From TMED14 sp963925545 (GTDB lineage Bacteria; Bacteroidota; Bacteroidia; Flavobacteriales; Schleiferiaceae), in NCBI GenBank assembly GCA_963925545.1, contig CAWUSA010000028.1, positions 1 to 13,675 of the forward strand: a stretch of 13,675 nucleotides of DNA, read 5' to 3'. Under the pieces are notes generated by a model. The model had not been told where the DNA came from. It was given only the letters and a program-made list of their open reading frames with translations, and searched no databases. The position numbers were made by a program, and so were the translations under genes. Positions 7,976 to 13,675 of this stretch are shown here, in pieces (positions within the stretch are counted from its first letter, which is position 1; every line of letters begins with the position of its first letter).

Positions 7976-8824
7976 ATGCAAGCCCTTGAATTACCCCAAA
8001 TTATTGTGGCCGGCGCGCCCAAATCGGGTACCAGTTCAGTGTATTTTTGGCTAGCGGCACACCCGGACATTTACGCCTCCCCAGTGAAGGAAACTTTTTT
8101 CTTTGCAGACCAAGTCAGTCGCTTCAACCGACAGGCCAATGTGATCGATCATGATTTATCAACCTACGCCTCCTACTTCAAGGGGCGTAAGCCTGGCCAG
8201 CTCTGCATGGAGGCCACGGCTGCCTACATCTACCAGCACAATGCCTTGAAGCACATTCCTGCCTTGCCGGGTCCACCAAAGGTCATTTTTCTTTTGCGAG
8301 AGCCAGGTGCCAGGCTCTACAGTCAGTACCGTTTTGAGCGCCATCGGACCAAGCGAATCACCACAAGCTGGGCAAGCTATGCCTCAGACCCCCAGCTACT
8401 AAGTCACGGCCGTTACGCCAACTACCTCAAGCCATGGATTGATGCATTAGGGGAGGAGCATGTGCATGTTGACACGTTTGAGAACCTGGTTAGCAATCCA
8501 GCAGCTGCCATGGCATCTATGGCCAATTTCCTTGGTCTGGATGGGGCATACTATCAGCACTACGATTTTGTTCAGCACAATGCGACGGTGGCCATCAAAA
8601 GCAAGGTGTTGCATCGGTTAGGTTTGCAATTGCAGCGCTTCATCCCTCATGGGGTTCAGGAGGCTTTGCTTCCCTTGTACTTGCGATTCAATGCAGGTCG
8701 TATGCCAGAAAAAAATCAAGAGGAGCTTGAGTTGCTGAGTCAAGTCAAAGCGGCCTACACAGAGGATGTACAAGCACTTCAAAAGTTATTACCTCAATTG
8801 GATTTGTCATCATGGGTATTGTAG
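7976..8824 (+). CDS. PAPS-dependent sulfotransferase, 282 aa
   Basis: A cytosolic-type carbohydrate sulfotransferase (P-loop-like fold) that would move sulfate from PAPS to an acceptor hydroxyl. The 5'-phosphosulfate-binding loop is GAPKSGTSS (13-21, Lys16); the 3'-phosphate-binding segment is VIFLLREPGARLYSQYRFER (103-122), with Arg108 and Ser116 as the expected contacts. A KE pair at 38-39 followed by FFF, and GRYANYLKPW (145-154), are typical of bacterial members of this family. The start at 7976 puts the PAPS loop right after a short beta strand, so it is probably correct. It overlaps the flippase gene by 13 bases and leads a three-gene unit with the flippase and a glycosyltransferase, which suggests a glycan acceptor. 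No signal peptide is visible, so sulfation would be cytoplasmic, before export. Confidence 0.92.
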   Translation: MQALELPQIIVAGAPKSGTSSVYFWLAAHPDIYASPVKETFFFADQVSRFNRQANVIDHDLSTYASYFKGRKPGQLCMEATAAYIYQHNALKHIPALPGPPKVIFLLREPGARLYSQYRFERHRTKRITTSWASYASDPQLLSHGRYANYLKPWIDALGEEHVHVDTFENLVSNPAAAMASMANFLGLDGAYYQHYDFVQHNATVAIKSKVLHRLGLQLQRFIPHGVQEALLPLYLRFNAGRMPEKNQEELELLSQVKAAYTEDVQALQKLLPQLDLSSWVL

Positions 8825-10293
8825 CAAAGCAGTCTGGCTGGATCATGTTATCTGGCTATGTTGGAACCCTCTTGGGGGCGTTGAATGCATTCCTTTTGTT
8901 TCCCATGACCTTCCCTGATGACCCGGGTTTCATGGGTGTTGTCCGATGGATGATTTCTACGGCCATGATTGTTGGCGCCTTTGCCCATTGGGGTTGGCCG
9001 CAAGCCATGGTTACTTGGTTGCCTAAAATACCGCAGGGAAGTCACCGTTATTTACTGCGAGTGGGTAGGAATTTACTGTCATTGACCTTATTGGTCTTGC
9101 TTTTGCTGGGCTACTGGCTAGGGGATGACGCGCTGAGCCAGCTAGCGATTGGCGATTGGCCAGATGCCATGGTGGCAGTCATGTGGCTCTTGGTAGCTGC
9201 TTATGTGTTCTTCGAGCTCTACGCTTCTCAATTGATCCATCGCCAGGAAGTTATTCTGCCTTACGTCCTCAAGGACAGTGGCAGGAAATTGAGCATCAGC
9301 ATTTTGCTGCTACTAACCATGTTTGGCGTCTTGGATTTCCAGCAAATGATTGCAGGCATCGTCATCAGCTTCTTGTTGCAGGCTATCTGGGTGGGGCATC
9401 GCGCCCTGAAAACCTTGCCGCCTGCCAGTCAAGAGACCGTGGCGGTAAAGCCGATTGTAACCTATGCATTGACCATGGTTCTGACCTCTGTTGCCGCGAT
9501 GATGTTTGGCCAATTGGACATCTTGATGATTGGCGCGTGGCTTGGCATGGTTGCCGTGGCGCATTACGCCATTGCCTTCAACTTTGGGATCGTTGTGGCA
9601 ATTCCCATGAAGGCAATGAATGCCTCTTTGCGACCCATCATTGCTAAATTGGTTGCAGAAGAATCCTGGGAAGAACTCAAGTCGCTTGGTTTGCGATCGC
9701 TTGCCAGTCAATGGATGTTGTCGTCCTTTATCTTTCTCATGGTTCTCACCATCGCCCCGTGGATGTTTGCCTGGCTTCCCCCAGCTTACCAGGGTGGTGA
9801 GTCGGCTGTTTTATGGGTTTCAGCGGCACAGTTGATCCATGTCATCACCGGGCCATCCGGCTTGGTTTTAGTGACATCCAAACTCTACCGTTGGGGCTTG
9901 TTTGCCAATGGATTGATGCTTGCGGTCGCTTTTGGGCTAGGTTATTATTGGATTCCCGATCACGGGGTTGTGGGGGCGTCGCAGGTCTTTTTTGTTGCAG
10001 TGCTCAGCTACAATGCCCTGAAATTGGTGGCTTTGTACAGGCTGTCCGGTCATGTATGGATGGATGCACGCTTCCTGCTTGCCTTTGCCTGGACTTTGCT
10101 CGGGCTAGCGGTCTGGTTGGCATGGGGACAAGCGCAGGTGCTGCCTGACCACTTGTGGACGCTAGCAACCTGGATGACAATAGGGCTCCATTGGTTGTTA
10201 GGGTTGTTGTGGTTTGCGATTGCCTTGTACGGCTTCAAGCTGGCTCCTGATGTGAATGCCATGATTCGTCGAATCAATCCCTTGCGATCATGA
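8812..10293 (+). CDS. Polysaccharide flippase, MOP superfamily (Wzx-like), 493 aa
   Basis: An integral membrane protein with about 12-14 predicted membrane segments spread from residue 9 to 475 and few charges between them. GQLDILMIGAWLGMVAVAHYAIA (starting at 233) resembles the conserved mid-protein segment of MOP-superfamily lipid-linked oligosaccharide flippases, where an Asp sits in a helix and is followed by a glycine and Tyr-x-x-Ala. The second-half signature around 348-389, with a Pro-Ser-Gly start and an IPDHGVVGA end, also fits. It would move a lipid-linked glycan from the cytoplasmic to the periplasmic face of the inner membrane. The ATG lies inside the end of the sulfotransferase gene (13-base overlap) and the stop overlaps the next start as ATGA. 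This tight packing and the neighbours argue that its cargo is the glycan made by this module. Confidence 0.88.
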   Translation: MGIVAKQSGWIMLSGYVGTLLGALNAFLLFPMTFPDDPGFMGVVRWMISTAMIVGAFAHWGWPQAMVTWLPKIPQGSHRYLLRVGRNLLSLTLLVLLLLGYWLGDDALSQLAIGDWPDAMVAVMWLLVAAYVFFELYASQLIHRQEVILPYVLKDSGRKLSISILLLLTMFGVLDFQQMIAGIVISFLLQAIWVGHRALKTLPPASQETVAVKPIVTYALTMVLTSVAAMMFGQLDILMIGAWLGMVAVAHYAIAFNFGIVVAIPMKAMNASLRPIIAKLVAEESWEELKSLGLRSLASQWMLSSFIFLMVLTIAPWMFAWLPPAYQGGESAVLWVSAAQLIHVITGPSGLVLVTSKLYRWGLFANGLMLAVAFGLGYYWIPDHGVVGASQVFFVAVLSYNALKLVALYRLSGHVWMDARFLLAFAWTLLGLAVWLAWGQAQVLPDHLWTLATWMTIGLHWLLGLLWFAIALYGFKLAPDVNAMIRRINPLRS

Positions 10294-11411
10294 TGCTGTG
10301 GGTCACGACCTGGTTTCCCGATGCGAATCACCCGGTTCGAGGCACGTTCATTGATGCCCATTGGAAGGCCTTCAAGGCAAGGCAACCCTCTTGCAGGCTC
10401 TTGTTTGTTGATGTGTCCCCTGCATCGCGTTGCCTGACAATCAACCTGAAAGATCAAGGGGATGGGTTGCTGGTGCTGGAGATCCGATCCGTTTTTTGGC
10501 AGTGGCTCTTGCACATGCCCGCTTTGCTTGCGAGGCTAGTTGCCCAATCTTATGCGCGTCAGGGTTATGATCAACCGACATCCCTGCATGGTCATGTGGT
10601 GTACCCTGCGGGTAGTTTGACCAGGCATCTGGCGGATCGTTGGTCTTGCCCGTATTGGATCACGGAACATTGGTCCAAGGCAACTAAGGCGTCAACACAT
10701 TGGTTCAAAGGGCCATCCATCCGATCCACCTACGCCAAGGCACGTGCCATTTTCCCAGTCAGTGAACACCTTGCCAATGACCTTCGAGTAACACTTGAGA
10801 ACCTTGCCCCGATCACCGTCATCCCCAACGTGGTCAATTTGGAGGCCTTCACCCATGAGAAACGCCATAGGCAGGCACAGGCAGCTGAGGTGAACCTATT
10901 GACAGTGGCCAGTTTGATTGAAGCCAACAAGCACATCAAGCGCATCGATCTGTTGATTGAGGCCCTTGCCATCTTGAATCAGCGCCATCCATCTGTGCAA
11001 TGGCATTTGCACCATGTGGGTGCAGGCGATCGCTTGCAGGCGCTTCAGGCACTGGCGAACAGCCGATCTGTGCAGGTCACTTGGCACGGTGCCCTCGATG
11101 CAGAGGCATTGGCCTTGAGGTATCGCCAATCTGACATACTGCTTCAGGCAAGTTTAACAGAAACCTTTGGTATTGTAGTGTTGGAAGCTCTGGCAAGTGG
11201 TTTGCCTGTGATTGCCAGTGACATTCCAGCCTTCCAAAATTGGATTCATGCAGGAACGGGATTGCTGACACCTTTGACGGCAGAGGGGTTTGCGGATGCC
11301 GTGGAGCAATTGTGGCAACAGCCCATAGCGGTGGCGAATGATGCCCTCGATTTTTCAGCCTTTGATGCGTCTTCTGTGAGTCAGGCCTTGATGGCAGCCT
11401 ACAGCCAGTGA
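10290..11411 (+). CDS. Glycosyltransferase family 4-like, 373 aa
   Basis: A retaining GT-B glycosyltransferase. The N-terminal domain starts MMLWVTTWFPDANHPVRGTF, close to the usual start of Bacteroidota GT4 proteins, and contains WITEHWS (123-129) and FPVSEHLA (155-162). The donor domain has VIPNVVN (177-183), VASLIEANKHIKRIDLLI (206-223), and the EX7E motif ETFGIVVLE (Glu291 and Glu299) followed by ASGLPVIAS (302-310). Two adjacent ATG codons (10290 and 10293) are possible starts; the first overlaps the flippase stop as ATGATG. It is the last gene of the sulfotransferase-flippase-glycosyltransferase unit, and its end overlaps the convergent second sulfotransferase by 13 bases. The sugar specificity is unknown. 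Confidence 0.93.
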   Translation: MMLWVTTWFPDANHPVRGTFIDAHWKAFKARQPSCRLLFVDVSPASRCLTINLKDQGDGLLVLEIRSVFWQWLLHMPALLARLVAQSYARQGYDQPTSLHGHVVYPAGSLTRHLADRWSCPYWITEHWSKATKASTHWFKGPSIRSTYAKARAIFPVSEHLANDLRVTLENLAPITVIPNVVNLEAFTHEKRHRQAQAAEVNLLTVASLIEANKHIKRIDLLIEALAILNQRHPSVQWHLHHVGAGDRLQALQALANSRSVQVTWHGALDAEALALRYRQSDILLQASLTETFGIVVLEALASGLPVIASDIPAFQNWIHAGTGLLTPLTAEGFADAVEQLWQQPIAVANDALDFSAFDASSVSQALMAAYSQ

Positions 11412-12307
11412 TCCAGGTTGCGACCGGTCAATGAAGCCAACAATGCCACGTCCTCACTGAGGGCCTCTTTGATGTCTGCTTGAAAATCCAAACTGATTCC
11501 TTCAGATGCGACCTCCTTGCTGTTCAATTGACTCAGGGTGCTCAACGGGCCTTTGCCCATCGTGAATCCCAAGGATTGCTTGGTTTTCCGAATCCATTTG
11601 GATTGACTCAATCGCCCAATCACCCACGCCAGCCATTTGGCATGAATCACCTTTCTTGGGTTGTGATTGCTGAAGGTTTCAATGGCTTCGGGCTGAATGC
11701 CTAAAAAGCCACACGTTGATTCATAAGCTGCTTTAGGGCTGGCCTTGAAGTCATCAAACCAAATGCAGTGGATCCGATTTTCAGGCACCAAGGATTGTAG
11801 GCGTTGCATTTGCTTGCCAAGGCTTGCCACCTCGGTGTAAAGCAACTGATGCAAATTGCGGCTTGTAGCCGGAATATGCTTGCCTTGTCGCCGTTGGTCT
11901 TGCAGCAGGAAGGCTTGGTGCGCGTCATGGACGTCTTCAGTGAGTGCCCTAAGCAGTGTGGCATGCAAGGATGGGATGAGTTCCTTGGGATCCCTCAGCA
12001 TTACAATACAGCGCGCCTGCGGAACGGCCTTAAGAATTTCTTCAATGGCAACATCGGAGACCAAATGCCAGACAGTAGCTTCACCCCGAAGCAGGTCTTT
12101 GGATGCCGCAGGAAAGCATGCATTGGCATAGCTGTCCAAGCTGTGAAATTTGCGATGTGACTCGCTGAAGTCCATATTGAAGTAATTGGGCTCTTTGGGT
12201 TGGCTGAAATAGACCTTGGGGTGATCCGCTAGGTAGGCAGCCAATGATGTGGTGCCACACTTGGGTGCGCCTAGAATAAAGAAATGCGGAAGGTTAAGTT
12301 CTGACAT
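11399..12307 (-). CDS. PAPS-dependent sulfotransferase, second copy, 302 aa
   Basis: A sulfotransferase of the same broad family as the one at 7976-8824 but clearly diverged. The 5'-phosphosulfate loop is LGAPKCGTTS (12-21, Lys16), a KE pair sits at 38-39, and the 3'-phosphate site is CIVMLRDPKELIPSLH (100-115, Arg105 and Ser113). The C-terminus LTGRNLDHWL is typical of bacterial members. An open reading frame extends 55 codons upstream through a terminator hairpin and into the DUF2147 gene; I chose ATG 12307 because the family normally begins a few residues before the first strand (here PHFFILGAPK). ATG 12334, in the hairpin loop, is a less likely alternative. It stands alone on the minus strand and points into the glycosyltransferase gene. 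Two different sulfotransferases suggest two acceptor positions or two glycans. Confidence 0.92.
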   Translation of the reverse strand: MSELNLPHFFILGAPKCGTTSLAAYLADHPKVYFSQPKEPNYFNMDFSESHRKFHSLDSYANACFPAASKDLLRGEATVWHLVSDVAIEEILKAVPQARCIVMLRDPKELIPSLHATLLRALTEDVHDAHQAFLLQDQRRQGKHIPATSRNLHQLLYTEVASLGKQMQRLQSLVPENRIHCIWFDDFKASPKAAYESTCGFLGIQPEAIETFSNHNPRKVIHAKWLAWVIGRLSQSKWIRKTKQSLGFTMGKGPLSTLSQLNSKEVASEGISLDFQADIKEALSEDVALLASLTGRNLDHWL

Positions 12308-12313
12308 GGCAGA

Positions 12314-12321
12314 CAAAAATA
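12314..12321 (-). promoter_or_regulatory. Possible -7 box for the second sulfotransferase, within terminator tail
   Basis: On the minus strand TATTTTTG matches TAnnTTTG perfectly and ends seven bases before the ATG at 12307. The match is made of the T-run of the DUF2147 terminator. No TTG occurs at the expected -33 distance. If used, the transcript would be nearly leaderless. Confidence 0.25.
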
Positions 12322-12349
12322 AGCGCCCAGTCATTGCTGATGGGCGCTT
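12315..12349 (-). terminator. Intrinsic terminator of the YihY-DUF2147 unit
   Basis: On the minus strand AAGCGCCCA (12349-12341) pairs perfectly with TGGGCGCTT (12329-12321); the loop can add three more pairs (TCA with TGA) past a bulged base. The stem is followed by ATTTTTG. It lies 21 bases after the DUF2147 stop and only seven bases before the next start. Confidence 0.8.
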
Positions 12350-12369
12350 GTTAATCGGTGTTGGTACGT

Positions 12370-12822
12370 TTATTCCACTCGGGTCCAAGAGGTAGATCGA
12401 CCAATGAGCCGTATGCCTAGCAGGTAGCCCTTGAAGTACAATGAACCATCCTCTTGCAAATAAGCATAGCAATCGTAGGTGTTGCCAGATTTTGTATCAT
12501 AGATCTGACCGCCGGACCATTCTTTGTCATCAGCATCCCATCGCATGTCAATCATGACACGCATGCCTTGAATAACCCTTGAACGCTTGGACTCATCAGG
12601 ATTGAAGTTGTCCAGCTTGGGAGATGTGCCATCGGGGTTTTTGTTGTCAACCACATGGACGATACGGCCGCGGTAGCTGTCTTTGTATTTGTAAACTTCC
12701 ACTTGGCCACTTTTCTTGTCATCGTGGTAGGTCCACCAAGTGCCAGTGATGTCATCAGCGCTTTGTGCTTGGGATTGGAATGTGAAGAGGGCCATTGTGG
12801 CCAATAATAGGATGCGTTTCAT
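12370..12822 (-). CDS. DUF2147 family secreted protein, 150 aa
   Basis: A small exported protein. A signal peptide is visible (MKR, hydrophobic core 4-15, cleavage probably after SQA at residue 19), giving a mature domain of about 130 residues. The mature part fits DUF2147: ITGTWWTYHDDKKSGQVEVYKY early, a NPDE motif at 74-77, WSGGQIYDTKSGNTYDC (102-118), and GYLLGIRLIGRSTSWTRV near the end. The fold is probably a beta barrel facing the periplasm; no biochemical function is established for the family that I know of. Its ATG is four bases after the YihY-family stop, so the two genes form one transcription unit ended by the hairpin at 12315-12349. Pairing with an inner-membrane protein suggests an envelope role, which is inference. 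Confidence 0.9.
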   Translation of the reverse strand: MKRILLLATMALFTFQSQAQSADDITGTWWTYHDDKKSGQVEVYKYKDSYRGRIVHVVDNKNPDGTSPKLDNFNPDESKRSRVIQGMRVMIDMRWDADDKEWSGGQIYDTKSGNTYDCYAYLQEDGSLYFKGYLLGIRLIGRSTSWTRVE

Positions 12823-12826
12823 AGTG

Positions 12827-13675
12827 TTATGTCTTGTTTGTTTCTGGGGATGAATTTACGCGGTTTTTTGCAACGGCAACACTGGCGTTGAATTCAAATC
12901 CTGCAATCAGGACAATGGCATTGATATAAATCCACAATTGAATCACCATCAACGTGCCAATGGAGCCATAGAATTGGTTGTAGGTATTGAAGCTTGAAAC
13001 GTACTCGCCAAAAAGGCTTGTGCTAAAAATAATCAGCAAAGTTGAAAGGATAGAGCCAGGTGAAATCAAGCGCCACAGAGCTTTTTTTGTTGGGCCATAA
13101 TAAAAAAGCAAGGAAACTGAAATAAGAATCAATGCAACCAAGATGCCATCTCTACTAAGGCTTACGGCCGTGTTATTGGACAGCCCAAGGAAGGAAACCG
13201 GGATGAGGTCATTGATGACAGCAGAGGAGAAAATAATCATGGAAATGCCTGCTATCAAGATCAAGGCTAGAATGATTGTCAGTAACAATGCAGCAATGTA
13301 TTGCCCCCAAAAGGCCCTGACTTGGATGTTGTGCACAGTCAATGCCATGTTGCCAATGAGGGATAATGTGCCATTGGTCGCAAAAGCTAATGTGGCTAAA
13401 ACTGTAACCCACAGTAGGTTTCCTCGCTTGATGGTCAAGATGTCTATGATGATTTTATGGGTGGCCTCAAAGCTGTCTGGTGGCATGATGTCTTTCAACA
13501 AGCTGAACAGCTCTACTTGAAATCCGTCAATGGGTATGAAGGGGATCAACGTGAAAAGAAAAATTACCCCAGGAAACAGGGCAAGAAAGAAGGAGAAACT
13601 GATGGATGCTGCGCGGCTTGTTACAGAGCCTTCGTACAAGCCATGCCAGTAAAAAACGGCCACGTCATGCATGGT
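12827..13675 (-). CDS. YihY/BrkB family inner-membrane protein, partial at window edge
   Basis: An integral membrane protein with about six membrane segments. The first recognised block, RAASISFSFFLALFPGVIFL, lies 20 residues into the visible ORF, and the C-terminal signature FYGSIGTLMVIQLWIYINAI is characteristic of YihY/BrkB, followed by a short polar tail. The only in-window ATG is at 13672, three bases from the window end, and the frame stays open to the edge. Homologues usually carry about 20-40 more N-terminal residues before the first conserved block, so the true start is probably outside the window. The family was once called ribonuclease BN by mistake; it has been proposed to be a transporter but its substrate is not settled. 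It leads the unit with the DUF2147 gene, four bases downstream. Confidence 0.9.
   Translation of the reverse strand, partial: TMHDVAVFYWHGLYEGSVTSRAASISFSFFLALFPGVIFLFTLIPFIPIDGFQVELFSLLKDIMPPDSFEATHKIIIDILTIKRGNLLWVTVLATLAFATNGTLSLIGNMALTVHNIQVRAFWGQYIAALLLTIILALILIAGISMIIFSSAVINDLIPVSFLGLSNNTAVSLSRDGILVALILISVSLLFYYGPTKKALWRLISPGSILSTLLIIFSTSLFGEYVSSFNTYNQFYGSIGTLMVIQLWIYINAIVLIAGFEFNASVAVAKNRVNSSPETNKT

Noticed and set aside
9156..9647. 163-codon plus-strand frame inside the flippase gene
   Set aside because: The flippase frame is intact with membrane segments throughout; the alternative translation is rich in His, Cys and Arg with no recognisable domain.
10050..10514. 154-codon minus-strand frame across the flippase-glycosyltransferase junction
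   Set aside because: Antisense to two recognised genes, with no domain pattern.
4164..12307. Possibility that the glycan module is a recently acquired mobile island
   Set aside because: I see no integrase, transposase, tRNA or flanking direct repeat, and base composition by eye does not differ from the flanks.
12308..12472. Upstream extension of the second sulfotransferase by 55 residues
   Set aside because: It would run through the terminator and into the DUF2147 gene, and the family normally starts a few residues before the PAPS loop strand.

Overview
The window looks like chromosome of a Bacteroidota, probably a Flavobacteriales-type marine or aquatic lineage of roughly balanced base composition. 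Four things point that way: the L34 protein has the Bacteroidota form; CarB is the short form without the C-terminal regulatory domain, as in flavobacteria; the best promoter (upstream of rpmH) has the Bacteroidota TTG...TAnnTTTG pattern; and the YfhO, glycosyltransferase and sulfotransferase proteins resemble Bacteroidota families. The taxonomic call is inference from recognised sequence patterns, not from a search.

Layout. 18-803 (-): short-chain dehydrogenase. 804-1025: divergent intergenic region with the rpmH promoter and an unexplained hairpin plus T-run. 1026-1184 (+): rpmH, followed by a strong intrinsic terminator at 1208-1237. 1294-4140 (+): carB. The centre, 4164-12307, is a surface-glycan module. 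On the minus strand lies a two-gene unit, YfhO-like membrane protein (7914-5434) then a GT4-like glycosyltransferase (5432-4164). Divergent from it, on the plus strand, is a tightly overlapping three-gene unit: sulfotransferase (7976-8824), MOP-type flippase (8812-10293) and GT4 glycosyltransferase (10290-11411). A second sulfotransferase (12307-11399, -) converges on that unit, and the two coding ends overlap by 13 bases. The right edge is a minus-strand pair, YihY/BrkB membrane protein (cut by the window end, finishing at 12827) and a secreted DUF2147 protein (12822-12370), ended by a clear terminator hairpin just before the second sulfotransferase.

How the genes may work together: the glycosyltransferases would build a lipid-linked glycan on the cytoplasmic face, the flippase would move it across the inner membrane, the YfhO protein (GT-C type membrane enzyme) could add sugars on the periplasmic side, and the two PAPS-dependent sulfotransferases would sulfate the glycan or another acceptor. 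No initiating phosphoglycosyltransferase, chain-length regulator, export channel or sulfate-activation gene is present here, so the module is either partial or works with genes elsewhere. The components are known families. The combination is a candidate sulfated-glycan locus, and I saw no clear evidence of a wholly new kind of system. No tRNA, CRISPR array, insertion sequence or prophage signal was seen.
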